Shown here in pieces: positions 17,945 through 27,073 of a DNA stretch of 64,000 bases. The notes beneath the pieces are model-generated. The model saw only the letters and a list, made by a program, of their open reading frames with translations, did no database searches and was not told the origin of the DNA. How positions within the stretch are numbered: position 1 is the first letter of the stretch; every line of letters begins with the position of its first letter. A program made the translations under genes and the position numbers. Origin of the DNA: Thalassovita gelatinovora (GTDB taxonomy: Bacteria > Pseudomonadota > Alphaproteobacteria > Rhodobacterales > Rhodobacteraceae); assembly GCF_001458355.1 (NCBI RefSeq), contig NZ_CYSA01000028.1, positions 1 to 64,000 on the forward strand. The letters run 5' to 3'.

Positions 17945-19546
17945 ATGGAACGCTATACGGTCTTTGGGCTGGTCATTTTTCTGGCCTTGCTCTCATTGGT
18001 CGGAATGATCTTCAGCGGATGGTTCCTGATCCCCTATATCGTGTTTTCGCTGCTGATGATTCTGGGCATTCGCGACGTCGTGCAGCCGCGCCATGCGATT
18101 TTGCGCAATTACCCGATCATTGGCCATATGCGGTTCCTGTTCGAAGGCATCCGCCCCGAAATCCGCCAATACCTGATCGAAAGCGATCAGGACGAAGAAC
18201 CGTTTTCGCGCGACGAACGTTCGCTGATCTATCAGCGCGCCAAGGGGATCGAGGATAAACGCCCCTTTGGGACCAAGCAGCGGGTGTACGATTCCGGTTT
18301 CCAGTGGCTGACCCATTCGGTCATGCCGCACCATATCGAAAATCACGATTTCCGCATCAAGGTCGGCGGCCGCGATTGCAAACAACCCTATGACCTGTCG
18401 CTCTACAATATCTCGGCAATGAGCTTCGGCGCACTGTCGGCCAACGCGATCCTGGCGCTGAATACCGGGGCCAAGAAGGGCGGCTTTGCCCATGACACCG
18501 GCGAAGGCGGCATCAGTCGCTACCACCGGCAAGGCGGCGGCGATCTGATTTATCAGGTCGGATCGGGCTATTTCGGCTGCCGCTCCCCCGATGGCGGCTT
18601 CGACCCGGAAAAGTTCAAGCAGCAAGCCGGTGATCCTCAGGTCAAGATGATTGAACTGAAACTCAGCCAAGGCGCCAAACCCGGCCATGGTGGGGTTTTG
18701 CCGGCCAAGAAGATCACGCCGGAAATTTCCGAAGCGCGCGGCGTGCCGATGGGAACCGATTGCGTGTCCCCGCCCAGCCACCCGGAATTTTCCACCCCGA
18801 TCGAAATGTGCGAATTCATCGGCCGTCTGCGCGAACTGTCAGGTGGCAAACCGGTCGGCATCAAGCTGTGCATCGGCCATAGGCGCGAATTCATGTGCAT
18901 GGTCAAGGCGATGTTGAAAACCGATATCGTGCCCGATTTCATCGTCATCGATGGCAAGGAAGGCGGCACCGGTGCTGCACCGGTGGAATTTGCCGATCGT
19001 CTGGGGATGCCCTTGGTCGAAGGGCTGACCTTTGCCCATAACACCCTGCGCGGGGTCGGGTTGCGCGACCGGTTGAAAATCGGCGCGTCGGCCAAGATGG
19101 TTTCGGCCTTCGATATCGCGCGGATTCTGGCGCTTGGCGCCGATTGGGCCAATTCGGCGCGCGGCTTCATGTTCTCGATCGGCTGCATTCAGGCCCAGGC
19201 CTGCCACACCAACAATTGCCCGGTCGGCGTCGCCACCCAGGACAAGCTGCGGCAAAAGGCGCTCAACGTGACAAGCAAATCCGAACGGGTCTACCGGTTC
19301 CATCAAAACACGCTCAAGGCGCTGGCGGAAATGACCGGCGCGGCGGGGCTGGACCATCCCGGTCAGTTTCAGCCGCATCACCTGTTGATGCGCGAAAAAT
19401 CCCGCGACATGGTCACCGGCGACGAAGTTTACCCCTACCTGCCCGAAGGTTTCCTGCTGCGCGGCGAAGATGTGGGATTTGGCTACATGAAACGCTGGGA
19501 ACGGGCCCGCGCCGAAAGCTTCGCACCGGTCGATTACATGCCCTGA
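17945..19546 (+). CDS. FMN-binding glutamate synthase family protein, membrane-anchored
   Basis: A 533-residue protein. Two hydrophobic segments (about residues 5-25 and 28-45) are followed by a GltB central FMN/glutamate-synthase domain from about residue 130 to 480. Visible motifs are LYNISAMSFGALSANAILAL, GGFAHDTGEGGISRYH, IDGKEGGTGAAPVEF and the CHTNNCPVGVATQ cysteine cluster. It lacks the glutaminase and GXGXG domains of true GltB and has no GltD partner here. Relatives are annotated as glutamate synthase or archaeal-type, but the real substrate is unproven. Confidence 0.85.
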   Translation: MERYTVFGLVIFLALLSLVGMIFSGWFLIPYIVFSLLMILGIRDVVQPRHAILRNYPIIGHMRFLFEGIRPEIRQYLIESDQDEEPFSRDERSLIYQRAKGIEDKRPFGTKQRVYDSGFQWLTHSVMPHHIENHDFRIKVGGRDCKQPYDLSLYNISAMSFGALSANAILALNTGAKKGGFAHDTGEGGISRYHRQGGGDLIYQVGSGYFGCRSPDGGFDPEKFKQQAGDPQVKMIELKLSQGAKPGHGGVLPAKKITPEISEARGVPMGTDCVSPPSHPEFSTPIEMCEFIGRLRELSGGKPVGIKLCIGHRREFMCMVKAMLKTDIVPDFIVIDGKEGGTGAAPVEFADRLGMPLVEGLTFAHNTLRGVGLRDRLKIGASAKMVSAFDIARILALGADWANSARGFMFSIGCIQAQACHTNNCPVGVATQDKLRQKALNVTSKSERVYRFHQNTLKALAEMTGAAGLDHPGQFQPHHLLMREKSRDMVTGDEVYPYLPEGFLLRGEDVGFGYMKRWERARAESFAPVDYMP

Positions 19547-19791
19547 GCGGCTGCGGCCGGTCCGCCGGGCTCATGGCAACGACCGCTCCCAGCCTCCAAT
19601 ACCGCCGGTCGCGCTCTGTACAGTTCACACGCAGTCAAGTCGGCGCCGACGCGAACCGACGCCCACGAATTTATGAGCAGTCGCGTGCCGATTTAATTTC
19701 GCCCTTTACGCGCGCTACATCAGGTTATTTGGCATGGAAAATAGCGTATATATGGACTACTTGTGGGTGGCATACAGTTTCGGACCTTTCA
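19547..19791. other. Spacer with falling GC content
   Basis: 245 bases with no gene recognised. The frame of the next gene stays open through it, but the translated part looks non-protein and the base composition changes towards AT from about 19680. Confidence 0.45.
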
Positions 19792-20688
19792 ATGACAGAA
19801 AACACATTGGTTACAACGGACCGCAAGCCGGTGGGCTGGTATGAAGAGGTAATACCTGTCCGCGGTTGTCGGTTGTCGCTGGAGAATATTAAGGACGTTT
19901 ATCGCGACCTGCACGCCATCAATAGGAAGTTTGGCGAACAGGTAATTTCGACATTGCAGCGTGAGCCGGACTTGACTGATGAAGAGTGGGAGGAGCGCAA
20001 GGCTTTTCTGCTTGACGACGCGTTTTGCCTTACCATCACCGTGAACGGCTTGCGGGATCAGCAGCTTTACGGTGAAACCGCTGCTCTATTTGACGACCCG
20101 AACCTTCCGAAACCCATCAAATCCATTTACTTCACCAATGCTAACTCGTTTAAGCGAAATGCCAGCGGCAACGAACCAAGGAACCGCATTTCGGTCTTCT
20201 TGGACTTTGGTAAGCCGGAGGTGTTTGACCCGAACCCCTTGGTATCAGCAGCCACCCCAAACGAGGGCAACGTAACGGTCAACGCGGAGGACATTACATT
20301 CTTCAACGCCGTTCAGAAGGCTGTTGAGAAGAAGGTGACGACGCACAAAACTTGGTATGGCGCGATTCATCGGAACTTTGCCTATGACATTGGCATGTGG
20401 CTTATCGCGCTGCCGGTATCGCTCTACTTCTCTGCCTTTTACATGGATCAGATAATACCGACAGGCGGGAAGTTCGAAGTTTTTCGCTGGCCTCTGTTCA
20501 TCTACTTTGTTGGCCTTTCTTTAATCCTTTACCGGGCATTGACCGCCTACGCGAAGTGGGCTTTTCCCGTTAACGTCCTCGATGAGAATAAGGATCGCGC
20601 GTTGAAACACCGCCTTGCCTTGGGTGGATTTGCGTCTTGGCTGTTCTACATGTTCGCCAGCACGGTATACGGCATCATTGTCGGGTAG
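19792..20688 (+). CDS. Hypothetical protein with two transmembrane helices, possibly acquired
   Basis: A 298-residue protein I do not recognise. The first 200 residues are soluble and charged (VIPVRGCRLSLENIKDVYRD, TDEEWEERKAFLLDDAFCL). Two hydrophobic helices follow at about residues 206-222 (MWLIALPVSLYFSAF) and 230-250 (WPLFIYFVGLSLILYRALTA), and a third weaker one ends the protein. Its codons are clearly less GC-rich than those of its neighbours, which points to horizontal gain. No enzyme motif was found. The layout, a soluble N-terminal part with a C-terminal membrane anchor, is seen in some defence-island proteins, but nothing specific supports that here. The start is uncertain because no strong ribosome-binding site is visible. 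Confidence 0.6.
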   Translation: MTENTLVTTDRKPVGWYEEVIPVRGCRLSLENIKDVYRDLHAINRKFGEQVISTLQREPDLTDEEWEERKAFLLDDAFCLTITVNGLRDQQLYGETAALFDDPNLPKPIKSIYFTNANSFKRNASGNEPRNRISVFLDFGKPEVFDPNPLVSAATPNEGNVTVNAEDITFFNAVQKAVEKKVTTHKTWYGAIHRNFAYDIGMWLIALPVSLYFSAFYMDQIIPTGGKFEVFRWPLFIYFVGLSLILYRALTAYAKWAFPVNVLDENKDRALKHRLALGGFASWLFYMFASTVYGIIVG

Positions 20689-20941
20689 ATTCTGCACGCC
20701 TGTCAGGACCCTGACGCATTCCGTGAGGCATTCCATGCGCCAGATGCTTTAACCGCCGCGCGTGGGCGACCGGGCACTGTAAGACGGCCTGTCCATATCG
20801 ACTTTGCAAACTCCTCTATCTGCGCATAGCCGCCGTTGGTGCCGCCCCCCTCCTCCCCAAACCAACCTTGATCTCTGTCAAGGCCGCCCCGTCTCGCCCC
20901 GGTAGGATGACCACAGTGCCACAAAACTCTGGAGCGATGCG
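20689..20941. other. Spacer before ppsA
   Basis: 253 bases with no gene recognised. GGAGCGATGCG stands just before the ppsA ATG. No terminator with a T run is visible for the upstream gene. Confidence 0.5.
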
Positions 20942-23323
20942 ATGCCGACAGATGACGAGGTTCTCTTCTTTGATACGCTGCGCCGCGATGACGTGCCGAT
21001 TGTCGGCGGCAAGAATGCCTCTCTGGGCGAGATGGTGCAAAAGCTGGGCGCGGCGGGCATTCTGGTGCCGCCGGGATTTGCCAGCACCGCCAACGCCTAT
21101 CGCCGGTTTTGCCGGGCGAACGGGATCGAGGCGCTGATCCACAGCACGATGGCGGCCTATCGCGAGGGCCGGATGACGCTGCACCAGGCCGGGGACACGA
21201 TCCGGGCGGCGATCGTGGCGGGGCATTGGCCGGACGCGACCGAGGCGGCGCTGCGCGCGGCCTATGCCGAATTGTCGACGCGGACCGGGCAGGACGACAT
21301 CGCGGTCGCGGTGCGGTCGAGCGCCACGGCAGAGGACCTGCCGGATGCCAGTTTCGCCGGGCAGCAGGAAACCTATCTGAACGTGCGCGGCGAAGACGAT
21401 CTGCTGATTGCCTGCCGCAAATGCTATGCGTCGCTGTTCACCGACCGCGCGATCAGCTACCGCGACGCCAAGGGGTTTGACCACATGCAGGTGGCGCTGT
21501 CGGTCGGGGTGCAGCAGATGGTGCGATCCGATCTTGGCGGCTCGGGGGTGATGTTTTCGATCGACACCGAAACCGGGTTCGACAAGGTGGTCTTGATCGA
21601 CGCGGCCTGGGGATTGGGCGAAAACGTGGTGCAGGGGACGGTGACGCCGGACGAATACCAGGTCTACAAGCCGTTTCTGGACCGCGACGGTGTGCGCCCG
21701 ATCATCGACAAGACGCTGGGCGCCAAGGAAAAGAAGATGATCTATGCGGCGGAGGGGGACGCCGGGCCGGTGCGCAACGTGCCGACCTCGCGGGCCGAAC
21801 GGGCGCGGTTCGTGCTCAGCGATGACGAGGTGCTGGAGCTGGCGCGCAAGGCCGTCACCATCGAAGAACATTACGGCGTGCCGATGGATATCGAATGGGC
21901 CAAGGACGGCAATACCGGGGCGCTGTTCGTGGTGCAGGCGCGGCCCGAAACGGTGCAATCGCGCAGCGGGGCGGCATTGAAGCATTATTCGGTTGGCGAA
22001 CATGGCGCGACGCTGGTCACCGGGTTGTCGGTGGGTGAACAGGTCGCCAGCGGCCGGGTATGCCTGATCGAGACGGCCGAGGATATCGACCGCTTCGTCG
22101 ATGGCGCGGTACTGGTCACGTCCACCACCGACCCCGATTGGGTGCCGATCATGAAACGGGCCTCGGCCATCGTGACCGATCATGGCGGCCGCACCAGCCA
22201 CGCGGCGATTGTCAGCCGCGAATTGGGGGTGCCGGCGCTGGTCGGCTGTGGCGATGCGACCTATCTGCTGCATGACCAGCAGGAAGTCACCGTGAGCTGT
22301 GCCGAGGGCGATATCGGCCATGTCTATGATGGCCCGGCAGAGGTGACGGTCGAAGAAATCGACCTGACGGAGGTGGCGCAGACCCGGACCAAGGTGATGC
22401 TGAACATGGCCAACCCGGCCACCGCAGCGCGTTGGTGGCGGTTGCCGGCGGATGGGGTCGGATTGGCGCGGATGGAATTCGTCATCGCCAATACGATCCG
22501 GGTCCACCCCGAGGCGTTGATCCATTTCGACGATCTGCGCGATGCGGCCGTGCGCGAGGAGATCGAAAAGCTGACCACGGGTTACGCCGACAAGACCGAG
22601 TATTTCGTTGACCGGCTGGCGCTGGGTTTGGCCCGGATTGCCGCCGTGGCCTATCCCAACCCGATGATCCTCAGGATGAGCGATTTCAAGACCAACGAAT
22701 ATGCCGACCTGCTGGGCGGGGCGCAGTTTGAACCGACGGAATCCAACCCGATGATCGGCTGGCGCGGCGCGTCGCGCTATTACGATCCGGCCTATCAGCA
22801 GGGGTTCGAACTGGAATGCCGGGCGGTGCGGCGGCTGCGCGAACAGATCGGGTTCGACAACGTGATGGTGATGATCCCGTTCTGCCGCACCCCCGAAGAA
22901 GCCGACCGGGTGATCACGGTGATGCAGGGCCAAGGGCTGCAACGCGGGGTGCAGGGCTTGCAGACCTATGTGATGTGCGAAATCCCGTCCAATGTGGTGC
23001 TGGCGGGGGAATTCGCCAAGCGGTTCGACGGGTTTTCCATCGGGTCGAACGACCTGACCCAGCTGACGCTGGGCATCGACCGCGACAGTGACAAGCTGGC
23101 ACCGCTGTTCGACGAACGCCACGAGGCGGTGCAATGGATGATCCGCACGGTGATCGAAAAGGCGCATGAGGCGGGCGCTAAAATCGGGCTATGCGGTCAG
23201 GCGCCGTCGAATTACCCCGATTTCGCCCGGGTATTGGTCGAGGCCGGGATCGATTCCATATCCGTGGTGCCGGACAGCTTCGTGCAGGTGAAAAAACACG
23301 TGGCCGCAGCAGAGGCGGACTAG
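20942..23323 (+). CDS. ppsA: Phosphoenolpyruvate synthase
   Basis: A 793-residue enzyme that makes PEP from pyruvate and ATP for gluconeogenesis. The N-terminal ATP-grasp domain starts VPIVGGKNASLGEMVQKL and carries AVRSSATAEDLPDASFAGQQ. The swivelling phosphohistidine domain has His420 in DHGGRTSHAAIVSRELG, and the C-terminal PEP/pyruvate barrel has FDGFSIGSNDLTQLTLGIDR and IGLCGQAPSN. All three domains are complete and the length is usual. The gene is flanked downstream by an integration scar. A 783-codon antisense open frame across it is a composition effect. Confidence 0.96.
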   Translation: MPTDDEVLFFDTLRRDDVPIVGGKNASLGEMVQKLGAAGILVPPGFASTANAYRRFCRANGIEALIHSTMAAYREGRMTLHQAGDTIRAAIVAGHWPDATEAALRAAYAELSTRTGQDDIAVAVRSSATAEDLPDASFAGQQETYLNVRGEDDLLIACRKCYASLFTDRAISYRDAKGFDHMQVALSVGVQQMVRSDLGGSGVMFSIDTETGFDKVVLIDAAWGLGENVVQGTVTPDEYQVYKPFLDRDGVRPIIDKTLGAKEKKMIYAAEGDAGPVRNVPTSRAERARFVLSDDEVLELARKAVTIEEHYGVPMDIEWAKDGNTGALFVVQARPETVQSRSGAALKHYSVGEHGATLVTGLSVGEQVASGRVCLIETAEDIDRFVDGAVLVTSTTDPDWVPIMKRASAIVTDHGGRTSHAAIVSRELGVPALVGCGDATYLLHDQQEVTVSCAEGDIGHVYDGPAEVTVEEIDLTEVAQTRTKVMLNMANPATAARWWRLPADGVGLARMEFVIANTIRVHPEALIHFDDLRDAAVREEIEKLTTGYADKTEYFVDRLALGLARIAAVAYPNPMILRMSDFKTNEYADLLGGAQFEPTESNPMIGWRGASRYYDPAYQQGFELECRAVRRLREQIGFDNVMVMIPFCRTPEEADRVITVMQGQGLQRGVQGLQTYVMCEIPSNVVLAGEFAKRFDGFSIGSNDLTQLTLGIDRDSDKLAPLFDERHEAVQWMIRTVIEKAHEAGAKIGLCGQAPSNYPDFARVLVEAGIDSISVVPDSFVQVKKHVAAAEAD

Positions 23324-23739
23324 GCGGGTTAATTGGGCCGGGCTGACATCGGGGTGGTGGTGCTTTGGGTCGGTGTTGTTTTTTTTACGGCAAAGCGGGC
23401 CTTCGTGTGTGAAACGGCGAATGACGCGTATCAGCCCTAAACTTGACGGTCGTGCCGGGAACGGCGTGAGCCTTGCCCTATGCAGGAACGGCGGGTTCCG
23501 GACCTTCGCTGCGCTTGGAGCCAAGGTCTGCTGAGCGGGACAAACCTGCCGTTCGGGGTAATGGGAAAAATGTCCGCGTCCAAACGCCTTACCAAAAAAC
23601 TTCCGTTCCCGCGCAGGCCCAGAACTTGATGGATGGGCTGCCGTAGCGCTCGCTCGTCCATGAGCGGCGCTCTCTCCAGCTGCGTCTCCACGTGCTGGGG
23701 TCATGATCAGCCCATTCCGCAAAACTTCAGTCTGGGCGA
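23324..23739. other. Non-coding stretch at the left side of an integration scar
   Basis: About 415 bases after ppsA. A run of eight T at 23379-23386 could be a weak stop signal but has no good stem before it. Short minus-strand frames (for example 23437-23691) may be remains of genes but cannot be assigned. Confidence 0.4.
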
Positions 23740-24405
23740 GGGGCTGGATTTGGTGAAGAAGTTGAGCTGCCCCCTGCACAGCATCCTCGAGGCCAATTCT
23801 ACGCATGGCGTGTGGCGCCCACACAGCAACCCTGCGCGGAAGGTCAGCCCGTTGGCATGCAGATTGAACCGCGCGTAACTGGTCCTTGTTCAGCGGAACT
23901 GCGTCGATAGCCGCAACCTTGTCCGCACCGCTTTGAACCTCCAGCCCGAAGACCGCGCCGAGCGCAGTTCTCGCAAGTCGATCCTTCGGCCAAGTCGCAA
24001 TGGCATCGAGATCACGAGCAGCCCCCGCGGTGAAAGAAGAGTCAGTGGGAAGGAAGAGTGCAGCGCTGTCATAAATCCCTTGAGCCGAAGCATCGAGTTG
24101 TGTGGCGAGATCCTCGCCGACAACGCGACCACGTTTCTGGCTGGCAACGGCAATCCTTACCTTCTCCACAAAATTCGCAGCCCGCAGCCCGCAGCCCCAG
24201 CCCATCATCCGCGAAGAAAAGCTCTGCGAAGTCATCTCGGTTCCAGCCGCCTGCACGAGCGGCGCTTTTTACCCAATCAGGGTTCACGAGGACATCATCG
24301 GCTTCAATCGTAAGGATCAGACGGTTATCCTCTCGGTCCCAGGCTGCCGCGAACATGCCGACGGGCTGAAAAGCGGGAACACCGCCACGTCGTCCGACTG
24401 CAATT
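23740..24405 (-). pseudogene. Frameshifted remnant of an unknown gene next to a truncated integrase
   Basis: Two minus-strand frames join into one protein-like sequence. The first reads FQPVGMFAAAWDREDNRLIL and then NPDWVKSAARAGGWNRDDFA up to GLGLRAA. The second continues NFVEKVRIAVASQKRGRVVG and on to PRRVAVWAPHAMRRIG. The frame change falls exactly in three tandem copies of GCAGCCC (24177-24197, plus strand), so expansion of a 7-base repeat would explain it. The right edge abuts the broken end of the integrase gene. I do not recognise the product. Confidence 0.45.
24177..24197. repeat. Three tandem copies of a 7-base unit (GCAGCCC)
   Basis: The copies lie at 24177-24183, 24184-24190 and 24191-24197. 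Seven is not a multiple of three, so gain or loss of one unit shifts the reading frame. The minus-strand protein-like reading changes frame exactly here. Confidence 0.85.
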
Positions 24406-25264
24406 GGCCAACATGCAAAGCCTCATTGCTCATTGGAACATCGAATGGTTTCGTCAAGCCTCGGCGGCCTTTGACGTTCTCAGCCGGAATTGTCCAGATA
24501 TTGCCGTCAATCTGTTCGAACTTCAAATTGCGCACGGAAGCGGATCGTACGCCGGTGAGGATCAGCATGCGCAGGGCGAGCTCTACCGCGCAGGTGTCGC
24601 CAAGTGTCCTGTAAAAGCTCGGAACCTCAGCCCAATCCATCGCAGGGATATTCCGGCTTTGGGGCGCTGATTTGCCGAGAAGGACCTTAGCTTTCTCGAT
24701 GATTTGCAGATCGACATCGTGATTCAATGCAACTGCGTGTTGGTAGACGACCATCAAACGGGACAAGGCCTTGCGCGCGCTTTCGTGTCGTTCAATCCAA
24801 GCGTTCTGTAGGGTATCTTTAATGTCGTGCTGATCAATCTTGGCAATTGGCATCCTACCTAGCTTGGGCAGGATGTAGAGCCGCAGAGGGCTGAACCATT
24901 TGCCGTCTTCACCATTGTTCTTAAGCGTCTTGCGATGCACCTCGTAGGCCGCCACCGCGATGGCGCCAAGAGTGCTTTCTACCCGTCGTAATTTGCCTTG
25001 TTCAATCCGCCGCGCTTTGATTGGATCAATTCCATCACGTACCTGTCTGCGGACCTCTTCCGCGAGCAAGCGAGCTTCTCGCAGCGAAACATGCCGCAAG
25101 GAGCCGAGGCCCGTTTCCCTGGGCCGCCCCCAAAGCGTAAACCGGAACGTCCATTGCGCACCGCCGTCCTGCCGTTTCACAAGCCATAGCCCGTCACCAT
25201 CTGCGTATTTTCCAGCGTCCAAACTCTTAACTTCAGCTGCGGTCAACCTCTTTGAATGTCTCAA
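24317..25264 (-). pseudogene. Tyrosine recombinase (P4-type integrase), truncated at the C-terminus
   Basis: 315 codons from a TTG start (GGAGG 10 bases before). The N-terminal arm-binding domain (LTAAEVKSLDAGKYADGDGL, LGSLRHVSLREARLLAEEVR) and the core-binding domain are present, and the catalytic domain starts with the first active Arg (LILTGVRSASVRNLKFEQID). After PMSNEALHV the family pattern stops: the HxxR box, the second His and the nucleophilic Tyr are missing and the remaining 30 codons are unrelated. It cannot be an active recombinase. It marks an old integration event between ppsA and the MBL gene. Confidence 0.8.
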
Positions 25265-25283
25265 ATTTTATCTACCTCCGTAT

Positions 25284-25319
25284 CCACAAGAAGTTTCAGG
25301 GCTTCCCGAAACCTTGTGG
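25284..25319. promoter_or_regulatory. Long stem-loop just upstream of the integrase start
   Basis: CCACAAG (25284-25290) pairs with CTTGTGG (25313-25319), and inside it GTTTC (25293-25297) pairs with GAAAC (25308-25312). A competing pair GCTTCCC (25301-25307) with GGGAAGC (25318-25324) overlaps one arm, so two alternative folds exclude each other. On the minus strand it lies directly before the integrase ribosome-binding site. It could be a leader hairpin or an attachment-site inverted repeat. Confidence 0.5.
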
Positions 25320-25405
25320 GAAGCCGCGCGAACTCTAACCCACTGGGATTAAACCAGCTTTAAAAGGTGTGGGAATTCGCTGGAACTACTGGTACGGAGA
25401 ATTTA

Positions 25406-25440
25406 CCCTCCGGCGGGCGTATTTTGAGAAACGATGAAAG
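25406..25440 (+). repeat. Dispersed element, copy 1
   Basis: CCTCCGGCGGGCG, then TATTTTGAGAAACGATGAAAG. A GC-rich hairpin (CCTCCGGCGGG) is followed by TATTTT. It matches 59743-59776 closely and, on the other strand, 57197-57224 loosely. Copies 1 and 2 sit right after the stop of a minus-strand gene in the same relative orientation. Confidence 0.6.
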
Positions 25441-25446
25441 GCCGGG

Positions 25447-26250
25447 TCAGTCCTGGACCTGATAGGAAATCGTCATGCCGTCATAAGCGGGGGTGATATG
25501 GTCGGGGGTTTCGTCTTTGAGTGTCTGGTAATCGAGATCGATATGCATATTGGTCAAAACCGCGCGGCGCGGCGCGACCTGCGCGATCCAGTCCAGCGAT
25601 TGTTGCAGATGCGAATGGGTCGGATGCGGCGTGCGGCGCAATGCGTCCAGTACCCAGCAATCCAAGTCCTGTAACACGTCCCAAGCATCGCCTTCGATTT
25701 TGACCACATCGGGAAGATAGGCCAGATCGCCAATCCGGAACCCAAGCGCGTCGATCGATCCGTGACCGACTTCGAACGGGGTGAGGGTGATCGCGCCGCC
25801 CTTGCCGGAAATGGTGACATCGCCGTCGATCGTGTGCATGTCGAGGATCGGCGGGTAGGGGCTGTCTTCGGGTTGAATGAAGGCATAGCCGAAGCGCGAA
25901 TAAAGCGCGTTCTGGGTGTCGCCATCGGCCCAGACATTCAGCCGTTTGCGGGTGTTGAACACGATCATGCGCAGATCATCGATCCCGTGGACGTGATCGG
26001 CATGCGAATGGGTCCACAAAACCGCGTCAATCTCGCCCACCCCGGCGTCAAGCAGTTGCTGACGCATATCCGGCGTGGTGTCGATCAGAACTGTGGTTTT
26101 GCCCGCGTCGCTGATCCGTTCGATCAACATCGAACAGCGGCGGCGCCGGTTCTTCGGGTTTTCCGGGTCGCAATCGCCCCAATGCCCACCCAGGCGCGGC
26201 ACCCCGCCTGACGATCCGCAGCCCAGAATGGTAAAGCGCAGTTCCGCCAT
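25447..26250 (-). CDS. MBL-fold metallohydrolase, PhnP-like
   Basis: A 267-residue metallo-beta-lactamase-fold protein. The N-terminal FTILGCGSSGGVPRLGGHWG is the PhnP/RNase Z-like start, and THSHADHVHGIDDLR is the zinc-binding HxHxDH motif. Later ligands are in EVGHGSID and the closing NMHIDLDY. PhnP relatives cleave cyclic phosphodiesters of ribose. Here the gene is not in a phosphonate operon but overlaps tatD by one base (TGATG), so its natural substrate is open. The GTG one codon earlier is less likely. Confidence 0.88.
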   Translation of the reverse strand: MAELRFTILGCGSSGGVPRLGGHWGDCDPENPKNRRRRCSMLIERISDAGKTTVLIDTTPDMRQQLLDAGVGEIDAVLWTHSHADHVHGIDDLRMIVFNTRKRLNVWADGDTQNALYSRFGYAFIQPEDSPYPPILDMHTIDGDVTISGKGGAITLTPFEVGHGSIDALGFRIGDLAYLPDVVKIEGDAWDVLQDLDCWVLDALRRTPHPTHSHLQQSLDWIAQVAPRRAVLTNMHIDLDYQTLKDETPDHITPAYDGMTISYQVQD

Positions 26251-27056
26251 CACGCCACCGCCTTGTAAGCGGCTGCCTTGCTGAACAGGCGGTCGAAATT
26301 GGCCTGTGTCTGGGCCGCGAAGATGGAATAGTCGAGGCCGAAAACTTCGGCTCCGACCACGGCGGTATGAACGCTATAGCCCGGTTCATTGCGTTTGCCG
26401 CGGAACGGTTTCGGGGCCAGATAGGGGCTGTCGGTTTCCACCAGCACCCGGTCAACCGGGGCGGCGGCGAAAATATCGCGCACATCCTGGCTTTTGGGGA
26501 AGGTGGCGATGCCCGACATCGACAGGTAGAACCCCAGATCCAGCGCGGTCTTGGCCAACTCCGGCCCGGACGTGTAGCAATGCATCACGCAGGAAAATGC
26601 GCCGTTGCGATGTTCGGCGGTCAGGATATCGGCCATATCGGTATCGGCGTCGCGCGAATGGATGATCAGCGGCAGACCGGTGCGGCGCGCCGCTTCGATA
26701 TGCACGGCCAAGCTTTGTTTTTGCACCCCGGCACTATCGGCGCTGTAATGATAATCCAGCCCGGTTTCCCCGATCCCGACGAATTTCGGATGCTGGGCCA
26801 GTGCCTGCAGGTCTTCCACCGTGGCCATCGGTTCGTCGGCGGCGCTCATCGGGTGGGTGCCTGCGGCATAGAAGACCGGGCCATATTTTTCGGCGATGGC
26901 GCGCACTTGCGGTTCCTGCCGAAGCTTGGTGCAGATGGTCACCATGCGGGTGACGCCCGCCGCGATCGCGCGGTCGACCACGGCTTCGCGTTCGTCGTCG
27001 AAGTCTGGGAAATCGAGATGGCAGTGGCTATCGGTGATCTGGATGGATTTGGTCAT
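26250..27056 (-). CDS. tatD: TatD-family metal-dependent DNase
   Basis: A 268-residue TIM-barrel hydrolase. Metal ligands appear in TDSHCHLDF, AAGTHP, IGETGLDYHY, LIIHSRDAD, VMHCYTSG and VETDSPYLAP. Family members are 3'-5' exonucleases or general hydrolases. The ATG at 27056 is chosen because GAGAG lies a few bases upstream; a GTG at 27077 overlapping the holB stop is the alternative. It is part of the minus-strand operon from the SPOR protein gene to the MBL gene. Confidence 0.93.
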   Translation of the reverse strand: MTKSIQITDSHCHLDFPDFDDEREAVVDRAIAAGVTRMVTICTKLRQEPQVRAIAEKYGPVFYAAGTHPMSAADEPMATVEDLQALAQHPKFVGIGETGLDYHYSADSAGVQKQSLAVHIEAARRTGLPLIIHSRDADTDMADILTAEHRNGAFSCVMHCYTSGPELAKTALDLGFYLSMSGIATFPKSQDVRDIFAAAPVDRVLVETDSPYLAPKPFRGKRNEPGYSVHTAVVGAEVFGLDYSIFAAQTQANFDRLFSKAAAYKAVA

Positions 27057-27073
27057 GAAACTCTCGGGCAAGG

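Noticed and set aside
20816-23167. 783-codon minus-strand open frame across ppsA
   Set aside because: It is fully antisense to a complete enzyme gene, is rich in His, Arg and Gln as expected of a shadow frame in GC-rich DNA, and shows no family motif.
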